A DNA stretch of 55,433 nucleotides from Muribaculaceae bacterium (GCA_017621055.1 JAGATX010000008.1:1-55433), one strand, 5' to 3'; numbered from the stretch's first letter, positions 43,392 through 51,170 are shown. The notes: generated by a model from the letters alone, not told the origin. Numbers and translations are program-made.

Positions 43392-43940
43392 ATGAAATTC
43401 GAGAAAGTAGCGGCCTTCGAGGGTGTTTGGCTGATAGATTGCGACCGGCACGGCGACAGCCGCGGTTATTTTTGCGAGACGTTCCGCCTCGACGAGTTCC
43501 GCCGCATGGTGGGCGATGTCGATTTCGTGCAGGAAAACGAGTCGCTGTCGCGCCATGGCGTCCTTCGCGGCCTCCACTATCAGGCCGGGGCTGCCGCGCA
43601 GGCTAAACTCGTGCGCGTCAGCGAGGGCGCAATCGTGGATGTTATTGTGGACCTGCGGCGCCGCTCGGCATCGTTCGGACGGTGGATGAGCGTGGAACTC
43701 AGCGCCGAAAGCGGCCGTCAGCTCTTTGTGCCCCGCGGCTTTGCCCACGGTTTTGCCGTGGTGAGCGATGTCGCCCGCTTTCAATACAAGGTCGACAACT
43801 ATTATGCACCGTCGGCCGAACGGACCATAGCCTGCTTCGACCCCACGCTCGCAATCACGTGGCCGATGACGGCCGCTGAGGCTATCGTATCGGCCAAGGA
43901 TGCAGCCGGAGTGCCATTCCCGCCGGCCGATCTGTTCTGA
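43392..43940 (+). CDS. rfbC: dTDP-4-dehydrorhamnose 3,5-epimerase
   Basis: 182 aa from ATG at 43392, after AAAAGAG. Cupin-type epimerase of the dTDP-L-rhamnose pathway. Conserved segments: GDSRGYFCETFRLDEF, FVQENESLSRHGVLRGLHYQ (with the catalytic His), and FVPRGFAHGFAVVSD. Length is normal. The other rhamnose genes (rfbA, rfbB, rfbD) are not beside it in this window. Transcribed from the shared divergent promoter region. Confidence 0.96.
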   Translation: MKFEKVAAFEGVWLIDCDRHGDSRGYFCETFRLDEFRRMVGDVDFVQENESLSRHGVLRGLHYQAGAAAQAKLVRVSEGAIVDVIVDLRRRSASFGRWMSVELSAESGRQLFVPRGFAHGFAVVSDVARFQYKVDNYYAPSAERTIACFDPTLAITWPMTAAEAIVSAKDAAGVPFPPADLF

Positions 43941-44012
43941 GCGGATGGGTTGAGGGTTGTGAACAGGTGGGGGTGCCGGCGTGTTATAGAAATATAAAAT
44001 CTCTTTCCGATA

Positions 44013-44486
44013 ATGAATTCCCGATATATTCGCCATATAACATTGCGGCTTACGGCGGCCGCAGGACTTGTTGTCGCGTTGGTCATATCCTTTGCCGCTC
44101 CGGCATGCCATAATGCCGAGTTGTGGGACGAGATGCCCGAGGAGATCGTGCAGTTCGTGAACCGCTACTTTCCCAATTCGCAGCTTGGCGCCTATGGCCA
44201 CAGCGGCGATGTTTACCATGTGCGCCTCGACAACGGGCCGGGACTGACTTTCGACAGCGCCTATGCGTGGACCGCCATCGACGGCTACGGCATGCCTCTG
44301 CCCCAGGTGCTGGTGTTCGACCAGCTGCCTCCGAAGATGTACGACTATATCGAGGAAACCGAACAGCTCAACGGCGTTTTCGCCATCAGCCGCACACAGC
44401 ACAGCTACTCGGCCACACTGATAAACAACACGTTGACCTACGATACCCGCACGGGTGAACTCACCGGCTCCGACGCCGAAAAGTGA
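44013..44486 (+). CDS. PepSY-like (DUF2874) exported protein
   Basis: 157 aa. A long N-terminal membrane or signal segment (LRLTAAAGLVVALVISFAAP, then ACH, a possible lipobox-like Cys). The rest has two similar alpha-beta-beta units: a helix (EEIVQFVNRYFPNSQLG), a strand, WTAIDGYGMPLPQ, and later LPPKMYDYIEETEQLNG. This matches the PepSY-like group of Bacteroidetes periplasmic proteins, often said to act as protease or enzyme inhibitors. Function is uncertain. It sits 72 bases after rfbC. Confidence 0.7.
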   Translation: MNSRYIRHITLRLTAAAGLVVALVISFAAPACHNAELWDEMPEEIVQFVNRYFPNSQLGAYGHSGDVYHVRLDNGPGLTFDSAYAWTAIDGYGMPLPQVLVFDQLPPKMYDYIEETEQLNGVFAISRTQHSYSATLINNTLTYDTRTGELTGSDAEK

Positions 44487-44509
44487 GTGCCTGTTCTCAC
44501 GAAAAACAG

Positions 44510-44537
44510 CAGTGCCGTCCCTGCGGGGTCGGCACTG
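44510..44537 (-). terminator. Terminator of the RNase E/G gene
   Basis: CAGTGCCG (44510-44517) pairs with CGGCACTG (44530-44537) around a 12-base loop. On the minus strand it is followed by a short U-tract (CTGTTTTTCG). It lies 27 bases past the RNase gene stop and may also serve the convergent PepSY-like gene weakly. Confidence 0.6.
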
Positions 44538-44564
44538 TCGTTGTCTATGGGTTGGTTGCTTTCC

Positions 44565-46622
44565 TTATTCTTGTTCTTGATTTTGTTTTCCGGCGATAGC
44601 CTCGTCGGACTTCGCTGCCGGGCGACGGCGCGGACGGCGGCGGCGTTTAGCTGGCTTCGGAGCCTCTGCATCGTCGCCGGATGCCGCGTCGGTCTCGGGG
44701 GTGACGTCGGCTCCGTTCTCGTTTTCGGGAACAGGCATCGTCACGTCGGCATAGGCAGCGGCGGTCACCATAGGCTCATCGGGCAGGGCAGGGGTTTCCT
44801 CTGAGGGGGGCAGAAGGCCGGCCGGCTTAGTCTCCGCCTTTGGCTTGGGTTCGGCCTTTTGCTTTGGCTCTGCCTTTGGCTTGGGTTCTGCTTTGGGCTT
44901 TGGCTCGGCCTTTGGCTTGGGTTCAGCCTTTTGCTTTGGCTCGGCCTTGGGTTTGGGTTCGGCCTTGGGCTTGGCGGGTTCTTTTTTGCGCGAGGGAGCC
45001 TCGTCGTCGCCGCGTTTGCTCTTGGAGTTTGTTTTCGTGGCCGAACTCTGGTCGAGGTCCTTTTCGTCGCGGAGCTGCAGCACATTGCGGTCCTTGTCGA
45101 TAACCTTGTACTCGAGATAAGCCAGGCTTTCGTCAGGGAGAATGCGGAAGCCGCCGCCGAGGCGGCGACGCCAGCTGCGGTAAGTGGTGAAGAAGAACCC
45201 TTTTTTGATGTAGGCGTCGACAAAGGGGTGGACGTACATCACGAAGTCGCGCAGCCCCAGTGTACCGGTAATGTATTCGAGCTTTTCGAAGAGGGTGTCG
45301 GTGAAGAGAATCGAGGGCTGCACTTCGCCTTTGCCGAAACATGAGGGGCATTTTTCGGCCACGGTGATGTCCAGGGCGGGGCGCACACGTTGACGTGTTA
45401 TCTGCATCAGGCCGAACTTGCTCAGGGGCAGTATGTTGTGGCGTGCGCGGTCATTGGCCATGATTTCGCGCATGTGGTCATAGAGTTCCTGACGGTGTTC
45501 GGGCTTGGCCATGTCGATAAAATCGACCACTATGATGCCGCCCATGTCGCGCAGGCGCAGCTGGCGCGCTATTTCGTCGGCGGCGCGCAGGTTCACTTCA
45601 AGAGCATTGCTTTCCTGGTCGGAGCCGGGCTTTGTGCGGTTGCCGGAGTTTACGTCCACCACGTGGAGGGCTTCGGTGTGCTCGATGATGATGTATGCGC
45701 CGTTTTTGAACGATACCGTCTTGCCGAACGACGATTTAATCTGGCGGGTGATGCTGAAATGGTCGAATATCGGCTCGGCTTTGGTGTAGAGCTTTACTAT
45801 GTCGGCGCGGTCGGGCGCTATGAGCGACACGTAAGTACGTATCTGCGAGTATACGTTCTCGTCGTTGACGTGTATGCTCTCGAAATCGGGATTGAACACA
45901 TCGCGGAGCATGCCCACTATGCGGCTCTCCTCTTCGAAGACGAGTGCGGGTGCGGTGGCTTTCTGCGCTTTGGCGCAGCAGTCGTCGAATGCCTGCACAA
46001 GGGTGCGCAGTTCGGTGGTGAGGTCTATGGCCTTCTTTCCCTCCGCCGAGGTGCGTACTATAACGCCGAAGTTTCGGGGTTTGATGCTCTGGATGAGCCC
46101 GCGGAGGCGCATTTTCTCCTCGCTGCTCTTTATTTTCTGCGATATCGATATTTTGTCGCAGAAAGGCGTGAGCACCAGATATCGGCCGGTGAACGACAGC
46201 TCGGTGGTCAGGCGCGGGCCCTTGGAGGATATGGGTTCCTTGACGATCTGCACCAGCAGCTCGCGCCCGGGCTCTATCACGTCGGTGATGGTGCCGTGTT
46301 TGTCGATTTCGGGGCTGAGCTTCATCTCGGGGAGCGACGGCAGCCGACGGCGGTCGGCCATGAGCTTGTCCATATACGCCGAGTACGAAGCGAAATTGGG
46401 ACCTAAGTCCAGGTAATGAAGGAAAGCATCCTTTTCGTAACCCACATTGACGAATGCGGCGTTGAGACCCGGCATGAGTTTCTTCACTTTCGCCAGGTAT
46501 ATGTCGCCGACAGCGTAGGCAATGTTCCGCGCCTCTTTCTGAAGCGACACCAGACGCCCCTCTTCGAGCAGGGCGATGGCCACTTCATCGGGCTGGACAT
46601 CAACTATCAGTTCGCTTTTCAT
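44565..46622 (-). CDS. rng: Ribonuclease E/G family protein with repetitive basic tail
   Basis: 685 aa. S1 RNA-binding domain (~35-125: LAKVKKLMPGLNAAFVNVGY), then the RNase E/G catalytic core. Metal-binding acidic motifs are in LHVVDVNSGNRTKPG and GGIIVVDFIDMA, and the zinc-link cysteines in EKCPSCFGKGE. The C-terminal ~150 residues are a tail with about nine copies of a KPKAEP-type repeat and an Arg-rich end (KRRRRPRRRP). It degrades mRNA and processes rRNA. The tail probably binds RNA or protein partners, as the E. coli RNase E scaffold does, but the sequence is unrelated. The HU gene and a tiny basic protein gene lie upstream on the same strand. Confidence 0.95.
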   Translation of the reverse strand: MKSELIVDVQPDEVAIALLEEGRLVSLQKEARNIAYAVGDIYLAKVKKLMPGLNAAFVNVGYEKDAFLHYLDLGPNFASYSAYMDKLMADRRRLPSLPEMKLSPEIDKHGTITDVIEPGRELLVQIVKEPISSKGPRLTTELSFTGRYLVLTPFCDKISISQKIKSSEEKMRLRGLIQSIKPRNFGVIVRTSAEGKKAIDLTTELRTLVQAFDDCCAKAQKATAPALVFEEESRIVGMLRDVFNPDFESIHVNDENVYSQIRTYVSLIAPDRADIVKLYTKAEPIFDHFSITRQIKSSFGKTVSFKNGAYIIIEHTEALHVVDVNSGNRTKPGSDQESNALEVNLRAADEIARQLRLRDMGGIIVVDFIDMAKPEHRQELYDHMREIMANDRARHNILPLSKFGLMQITRQRVRPALDITVAEKCPSCFGKGEVQPSILFTDTLFEKLEYITGTLGLRDFVMYVHPFVDAYIKKGFFFTTYRSWRRRLGGGFRILPDESLAYLEYKVIDKDRNVLQLRDEKDLDQSSATKTNSKSKRGDDEAPSRKKEPAKPKAEPKPKAEPKQKAEPKPKAEPKPKAEPKPKAEPKQKAEPKPKAETKPAGLLPPSEETPALPDEPMVTAAAYADVTMPVPENENGADVTPETDAASGDDAEAPKPAKRRRRPRRRPAAKSDEAIAGKQNQEQE
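44838..44990 (-). repeat. In-frame 18-bp tandem repeats in the RNase E/G gene
   Basis: About nine imperfect copies of an 18-base unit encode KPKAEP or KQKAEP. Such runs vary in number between strains by slippage. A genuine coding repeat, not a CRISPR. Confidence 0.8.
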
Positions 46623-46782
46623 TGTGGTTGAGGTTTTGGTGGATGCTGGGTGTGCCGGCGTTGCCGGCTAAAAAAATACGAAGAACAAATCTCCGCGCCG
46701 CGGTGTGGCTCACCCGGCGCAAGAGCTTGTTCTCGGTATTTTGATTGAAGTGACAGTCACATTAGCCGGAAGAGATTCCGGA

Positions 46783-46872
46783 TTATTTCTTCTTGTGACG
46801 GTTTTTCTTCAGTCTTTTCTTTCTTTTGTGGGTAGCCATCTTGTGGCCTTTTCTTTTCTTTCCGCTGGGCAT
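46783..46872 (-). CDS. 29-residue lysine/arginine-rich protein
   Basis: Too short for most gene finders. ATG at 46872, stop TAA at 46783-46785. The protein starts MPSGKKRKGHKMATHKRKKR and continues with LKKNRHKKK, so about 19 of 29 residues are Lys, Arg or His. It lies 33 bases after the HU gene on the same strand and upstream of the RNase E/G gene, a grouping I recall from other Bacteroidetes genomes. The composition is that of very small ribosomal proteins, so a ribosome-associated role is plausible but not shown. Confidence 0.8.
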   Translation of the reverse strand: MPSGKKRKGHKMATHKRKKRLKKNRHKKK

Positions 46873-46905
46873 TTTAGTTTAAAAGCTTAGGATAGGTTAA
46901 TGATA

Positions 46906-47184
46906 TTATTGTTTTTTCACCTCGTCCATGAACACACGTGCGGGCTTGAAAGCGGGAATTTTGTGTTCGGGGATGATGATAGTTGTGTTCTTGCTGATGT
47001 TGCGTGCAGTCTTCTCGGAACGAGTCTTGATGATGAAGCTGCCGAAGCCGCGAAGATACACGTTTTCACCGTTTGCGAGGGAGTCTTTCACGATTTCCAT
47101 GAAGCGCTCGATGGTAGTCAGAACGGCGGCCTTTTCAATGCCTGTGGTCTTGTAGATTTCGTTGACAATTTCGGCTTTAGTCAT
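46906..47184 (-). CDS. HU-family DNA-binding protein
   Basis: 92 aa from ATG at 47184 (MTKAEIVNEIYKTTGIEKAA). Classic HU/IHF fold: helical N-half, then LRGFGSFIIKTRSEKTARNI (the beta arm start) and IPEHKIPAFKPARVFMDEV. It is a histone-like architectural protein. The earlier in-frame ATG at 47295 gives a Cys-rich leader unlike HU and was rejected. It is the first gene before the 29-aa protein. The IPEHKIPAFKP segment replaces the usual I-P-A-x-x-x-x-x-F-K-P without loss of the arm. Confidence 0.96.
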   Translation of the reverse strand: MTKAEIVNEIYKTTGIEKAAVLTTIERFMEIVKDSLANGENVYLRGFGSFIIKTRSEKTARNISKNTTIIIPEHKIPAFKPARVFMDEVKKQ

Positions 47185-47376
47185 TGCTTTAGGTGTTTGA
47201 TATGAATGGTATACTTTCGTTACGCATAGGCTTTGCGAGGGCGGTTTGCACCGGTTTTCGCGTTTGCAGGTGCAAATATCGAAATTTTTTTTCAAACGGA
47301 AGCAAAAAAAGGAGGAAAAATTGCGCTAATGAGCGTATTTATTGTGGTTTATTGGCTCAAAAGGGCAATTTTAGGG

Positions 47377-48213
47377 CTAAAGCATGGGGATAATGTCGGC
47401 CGGCGAGGCCACGCGCACTATGCGTGGGGCATACGGTGCCAGAGCAGGGGGCACGGGCGTTTCCGGCGGAGTTACCCACACGGCGGCTGCCCATCCGGCG
47501 GCGAGGGCGCCGGCGATGTCGGTGTCGGGATTGTCGCCGATAATGAGGCTGTGCGCCGCGTCGGTTCCGGCGGCGGCGAGGGCTGCGCTGAAGAATGCCG
47601 GCGCGGGTTTGTTCACGCCGGTGTCGTCGCTCAGCACTATGGGGTCGAAGAGGCCGTTGAGGCCGCCGCTGGCGAGCTTGCGGTACTGCACCTCGCGGAA
47701 GCCGTTGCTCACGATGCCCATGTGGCGGCCGCGCCGCTTCAGCAGCAGCGCCAGCTCGCGGGCGCCCGGAAGGCACCCGCTGCAGTTGCCCAGGTGATGG
47801 AGATATAGTCCGTCGAGCTGCCGTGAGGCCGCCACGGCGTCGGCGCGGTCCATACCGACATGCTGCAGCGGCAGGGCGAAACGCTCCAGACGCAGGGTGG
47901 CCCGGTCGATGGTGCCGGCGGAGTAGCGCTCCCACAGCGCCGTGTTGTAGCGGTGGTAGACATCGCGCCACCGCCGCGCCCCGTCGGCGCCCGGGAAGGC
48001 TGCCGCAACGGTGTCGGTGGTGGTGTGGATAATGTCGAGGGCTATGTCGGAGTTACCAGACATGTCCCAGAGGGTGTCGTCGAGGTCGAACCACAGGAAG
48101 GTGTCGGCGCTCCGCAGCAACTCCTCAGGCGTCGGTGTTGTCGCGTTGTTCGGGTCGGTCGGGGTGTTCGTCGTATCCGACGATGCGGGCTGTTGTTGCA
48201 GTGTCTTTGTCAT
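47377..48213 (-). CDS. HAD-superfamily hydrolase (YjjG-like)
   Basis: 278 aa. HAD motif I in FLWFDLDDTLWDMS (DxDDT form with D as nucleophile), motif II at GIVSNGF, motif III Lys in NKPAPAFF, and motif IV in IIGDNPDTDIAGA. It fits pyrimidine-nucleotidase/phosphatase (YjjG-like) enzymes. The ATG at 48213 lies 89 bases inside the preceding membrane-protein gene; the first ~35 residues are a Thr/Pro-rich segment unlike other HAD proteins, so a later non-ATG start near the LLRSAD segment is possible. Methionine M52 would remove motif I. Confidence 0.88.
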   Translation of the reverse strand: MTKTLQQQPASSDTTNTPTDPNNATTPTPEELLRSADTFLWFDLDDTLWDMSGNSDIALDIIHTTTDTVAAAFPGADGARRWRDVYHRYNTALWERYSAGTIDRATLRLERFALPLQHVGMDRADAVAASRQLDGLYLHHLGNCSGCLPGARELALLLKRRGRHMGIVSNGFREVQYRKLASGGLNGLFDPIVLSDDTGVNKPAPAFFSAALAAAGTDAAHSLIIGDNPDTDIAGALAAGWAAAVWVTPPETPVPPALAPYAPRIVRVASPADIIPML

Positions 48214-48802
48214 CGGTATTGTTGGCGGCAGCCTCTTCGAGGCGCCGGCTCTTGCGGTTGTGGAGTGCTATGAGCATGCCCTCGATAAAGGCGAAGACGC
48301 CGAACACTGCGAAGGCAATGCCCGTGACGAGGATTATGCGGTGGTCGGTGGCCGTCTGGCCGGGGCGCTGAAGATAGATGAACACGGCGGCGCCGAACAG
48401 CAGCACCGGCACAAGGAACAGCCACGGGCTCAGCCGCGCCGGCTTGCTGCCGAAGATGAGCAGGCACAGCTGGAAGATGGCGGCGAAGAGCACCAGAACG
48501 GCGAACATGAACGATACAAGGGGAATGAATGTCTGCTGGAACAGCAGCATGCTCAGTCCCAGCACCACGGCGGCGCCGCTGGCTATCCATCCTACGGCGG
48601 TGCCTATGGGACCGGTGCGCGGCCTGCCCTCGCGGTCGCGTCCGCCGATGAAGAACACCATGTTCGCCACGGCGGCGACGATGAACAGGATGCCGCCCCA
48701 TATCACTATCTTGACGCTCGCAAGGGTGCTGCACGTTATTATCAGGATTATGCCGGCGATGAGCGTTATCGCTGCGGTGATGTACAGATTTTTGCCTTTC
48801 AT
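48125..48802 (-). CDS. HdeD/DUF308-like membrane protein
   Basis: 225 aa from ATG at 48802 (MKGKNLYITAAITLIAGIIL). Six membrane helices in three pairs, as in the DUF308/HdeD family, then a ~40-residue polar C-terminal tail (NRKSRRLEEAAANNTDDKDT). HdeD is linked to acid stress in E. coli, but most relatives have no known function. The tail overlaps the next gene's start by 89 bases. Genes upstream (AraC, at 48846) run in the same direction. Confidence 0.8.
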   Translation of the reverse strand: MKGKNLYITAAITLIAGIILIITCSTLASVKIVIWGGILFIVAAVANMVFFIGGRDREGRPRTGPIGTAVGWIASGAAVVLGLSMLLFQQTFIPLVSFMFAVLVLFAAIFQLCLLIFGSKPARLSPWLFLVPVLLFGAAVFIYLQRPGQTATDHRIILVTGIAFAVFGVFAFIEGMLIALHNRKSRRLEEAAANNTDDKDTATTARIVGYDEHPDRPEQRDNTDA

Positions 48803-48845
48803 ATGTGTTTTTTTGAAAAGAAAACAATCGTGCCGGCAAAAACGT

Positions 48846-49751
48846 TTACCGCTGTTTCTGGAATTCCGTAGGCGACATGCCCGTGACGTGCTTGAAGTAC
48901 TTGCCGAAACTGCTCTGGTTGGAGAAATTGAGGGCATAGGCCACCTGCTGGATGTTTTTTCCGGAGTATCGCAGCATGTTCTTGGCCTCGGTGATGATGA
49001 AATGGTCTATCCACCGCGACGCCGTCTGGCCTGTGGCATCCTTGACGAGCATCGACAGGTATTTGGGCGATATGCACAGCCGCCGGGCGTAGTAGTTGAT
49101 GGAGCGTTCCTTCATGAAGTTTATGTGCACCATCTTTATGAATTCGCTAACATAGGCATTGCGATTGCCCGATGCGTTGAGGTTCTTGTCGAAGCGTATC
49201 TCCCGCAGGCATATCATCGTCATCTGGTATATCAGCGCCGTGATGAGGTTGCCCACGGTGTGGCGGCACAGCCCGGGGTGGTAGTCGTCGAGCATCACGT
49301 TGTGCAGCAGCTTGAAATAGCGGAGCATCAGCGAGGTCTCGCGCTCGTCGAGCGACGCGCACGGCGTAGAGTACTGCATCAGGGCCTCGACGGCGATCGA
49401 CGAGAACGATACGTTGATGTCCGGCATCATAGCCGTCGTTATATATATAATGTGGAGATCGACGGCCCGCCAGTCGTCGCTCTCGACTATCACGGTGGAA
49501 CCCGGGCCGAAGGCTATCAGCGCCGGAGAGTTCACGGCAAAGGCCTTGGTGTTGTGCTGCACTTTTAGGCTGCCGTGGACAAGCAGCAGTATCGCCGCAT
49601 TCTCCATGTGCAGCACTTCGGTGCGCGCGTCGGCCTCATCTACCGGGGCGTCGCCGTTGAAGCGGGCATAGGCGCACAGCTCGCCCAGCGACGAGAAATC
49701 GGAGGCCGTCTTGGAGATGTCGGCAAATGCTCTCAGGGGTTGTGTTTTCAT
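48846..49751 (-). CDS. AraC-family transcriptional regulator
   Basis: 301 aa from ATG at 49751 (MKTQPLRAFADISKTASDFS). The C-terminal ~100 residues carry two helix-turn-helix units: INYYARRLCISPKYLSMLVK and IQQVAYALNFSNQSSFGKYF, then KHVTGMSPTEFQKQR. The N-terminal half is a cupin-like sensor (AILLLVHGSLKVQHN). It probably controls an adjacent or distant metabolic gene. A TAATTTTG box lies at 49770-49777 upstream. Its own target cannot be read from the sequence. Confidence 0.93.
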   Translation of the reverse strand: MKTQPLRAFADISKTASDFSSLGELCAYARFNGDAPVDEADARTEVLHMENAAILLLVHGSLKVQHNTKAFAVNSPALIAFGPGSTVIVESDDWRAVDLHIIYITTAMMPDINVSFSSIAVEALMQYSTPCASLDERETSLMLRYFKLLHNVMLDDYHPGLCRHTVGNLITALIYQMTMICLREIRFDKNLNASGNRNAYVSEFIKMVHINFMKERSINYYARRLCISPKYLSMLVKDATGQTASRWIDHFIITEAKNMLRYSGKNIQQVAYALNFSNQSSFGKYFKHVTGMSPTEFQKQR

Positions 49752-49769
49752 TATTGGCTGTTTTGGCCA

Positions 49770-49777
49770 CAAAATTA
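49770..49777 (-). promoter_or_regulatory. Putative -7 box of the AraC gene
   Basis: TAATTTTG on the minus strand, 19 bases upstream of the ATG. No TTTG box is found at the usual spacing, so the start of transcription is less certain. Confidence 0.45.
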
Positions 49778-49826
49778 GTGCTTTTGTGGCGAAAACCGCC
49801 ACGCTGTTCGACAAATCGACCAAAAA

Positions 49827-50156
49827 TCACTCCTTTCCGGCCACTTTTTCTTTCTTACGGCGTGGATTTTCGGGAAACCAGCCTTTGCGCACGCGCTCAC
49901 GCTGCTCGGTCACCTCCTTGATGCTCCAGAAGCACGAAAATGCCGTCACGCCCGCTATCGTCGACAGGGTGGTGTTGTCTAAAAGCAGCGACAGCACGCA
50001 CATGACCGCGCCGCCGGCGGCAAACCACGCCCGGCAGCGAAGCCCGTAGTAGTAATAGCCCTTGATCACCAGCGGGTGGAAAAGGCCGATGATCAGGAAG
50101 GTGGCAAGGCCGACGGCGAGGCCGCTGAAGTGCAGGGTAGGCAGGAGGTCGTTCAT
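49827..50156 (-). CDS. DUF4491 membrane protein
   Basis: 109 aa from ATG at 50156 (MNDLLPTLHFSGLAVGLATF). Three membrane helices: LHFSGLAVGLATFLIIGLFH, WFAAGGAVMCVLSLLLDNTT and TIAGVTAFSCFWSIKEV. A conserved KGYYYYGLRCRAW loop and a basic tail (NPRRKKEKVAGKE) complete the DUF4491 pattern known from Bacteroidetes. Function unknown. It is divergent from the holin-like gene and shares a symmetric promoter region with it. Confidence 0.85.
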   Translation of the reverse strand: MNDLLPTLHFSGLAVGLATFLIIGLFHPLVIKGYYYYGLRCRAWFAAGGAVMCVLSLLLDNTTLSTIAGVTAFSCFWSIKEVTEQRERVRKGWFPENPRRKKEKVAGKE

Positions 50157-50178
50157 AGTTGCGTGCTGTGTTGGATGT

Positions 50179-50235
50179 GCAAAGGTAAGCATATTTTTTT
50201 GCACGACAAAGCGGGGCGTCGCTCCTTACCTTTGC
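50179..50235. promoter_or_regulatory. Symmetric divergent promoter region
   Basis: An 11-bp perfect inverted repeat, GCAAAGGTAAG (50179-50189) and CTTACCTTTGC (50225-50235). Each arm contains a TACCTTTG -7 box, one pointing to DUF4491 and one to the holin-like gene. For the minus strand, TTTG (50208-50211) lies 20 bases upstream of its -7. The symmetry makes a common regulator possible. Confidence 0.7.
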
Positions 50236-50258
50236 GCAAAACCAAAAATAACTACAAT

Positions 50259-50705
50259 ATGATAAATGCAATGAACACCACCGCCATTAAGGTTGCCGCA
50301 TGTGCCGCCGCCGGCGCTGTCGGCGCCTTCTGCCGCCCTGTGCTGCCTGTGGCCGCCGTATGCACGGCCATGACCCTGATCGATCTCGCCAGTGCCATAG
50401 CTCTGGGCCGACGCCTGCGCCGCAAGGGCATTGCCGACGGCCGCCTGTCGTCGCGACGCTTCGGCCACACCGTGGCGACGATTGTCAAAATATATGTCGC
50501 CTTGCTGGTTGCCGCCGGTGTAAAGGCCACAATCACCGTCGACACGGCTTTCGACCCCGTACGCTTCGTGGGTTTCGCCGTCTGTCTGTGGCAGCTCCTC
50601 AGCATCCTCGAGAACGAGAGCACCTGCTCCGACGCCCGCTGGGCCGCCAAGGCCCGTCGCTTCCTCATCGACAAAACCCGCCGCCACACCGGCATTGAGT
50701 TGTAA
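50259..50705 (+). CDS. Phage-holin-like membrane protein (Bacteroidales type)
   Basis: 148 aa from ATG at 50259. A short N-terminal hydrophobic segment, then VAAVCTAMTLIDLASAIALG, a second hydrophobic pair in the middle (TVATIVKIYVALLVAAGVKA and VRFVGFAVCLWQLLSIL), and a helical C-terminal part with the ENESTCSDARWAAKARRFLI run that ends DKTRRHTGIEL. This pattern is typical of the toxin-secretion/phage-lysis holin family in Bacteroidales. No endolysin or other phage gene is nearby, so it is an orphan. It may have been kept for another membrane role. It has its own promoter and terminator. Confidence 0.75.
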   Translation: MINAMNTTAIKVAACAAAGAVGAFCRPVLPVAAVCTAMTLIDLASAIALGRRLRRKGIADGRLSSRRFGHTVATIVKIYVALLVAAGVKATITVDTAFDPVRFVGFAVCLWQLLSILENESTCSDARWAAKARRFLIDKTRRHTGIEL

Positions 50706-50781
50706 TTGAAAATTGAAAATTGAAAATTCACCCTCAAACCCCGGGAATTCGTCATTTTTTTTGCGGGGGTTCGTCAAAAAT

Positions 50782-50811
50782 GTGCATCGGCGTTTGCCGG
50801 TGCACTTTTTT
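50782..50811 (+). terminator. Terminator of the holin-like gene
   Basis: A 10-bp stem with one U-G pair (GTGCATCGGC, 50782-50791, with GCCGGTGCAC, 50796-50805), loop GTTT and TTTTTTATT. The gap before it (50705-50725) has three tandem copies of ATTGAAA. Confidence 0.85.
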
Positions 50812-50824
50812 ATTGTTAATTTTG
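50793..50824 (+). promoter_or_regulatory. Promoter of the truncated kinase, embedded in the preceding terminator
   Basis: TTTG (50793-50796) lies in the loop of the holin terminator; 20 bases later TAATTTTG (50817-50824) follows. The spacing is ideal. It would drive the kinase fragment at 50865. Confidence 0.75.
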
Positions 50825-50864
50825 CCAAAACCAATCGATAAACCACAAGCAATACACAATCAGA

Positions 50865-51128
50865 TTGGCCGAAAACGATATCCCCGCACTCCCATGCGGC
50901 GCCGTGCTCACCGGGCGCCGCCGCTATGTAATCGAGCAGGTGCTCGGCGCCGGCGGTTTCGGTATCACCTACCTCGCCAACACGGAAATGACGCTCGACA
51001 ACTTCCGCATAACGGTGCGCGTGGCCGTCAAGGAGCACTTCATGGGGCTGTACAACGAGCGCTCGGCCACGGGCGCCGTCACCACGCCCGGAAGTCCGGT
51101 TATATATTATGAGGAGCCTCCACAATAA
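50865..51128 (+). pseudogene. Truncated Ser/Thr protein kinase (N-lobe only)
   Basis: 87 codons beginning with TTG at 50865 (no ATG is in frame). The protein has LGAGGFGITYLA, the glycine-rich ATP loop, and VRVAVKEHFMGLYNERS, which holds the ATP-binding lysine and the start of helix C. The frame then ends in TAA at 51128, before the HRD and DFG catalytic motifs, and nothing in the next 360 bases in any frame resembles the missing C-lobe. Full-length Bacteroidetes kinases of this type have at least 250 residues in the kinase domain. Two palindromic elements follow immediately, so a deletion with repeat insertion is the simplest explanation. Confidence 0.8.
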
Positions 51129-51170
51129 ACCCTTTAACACTTCATCTCTTTTATCGCTGCCGGTCACCCG

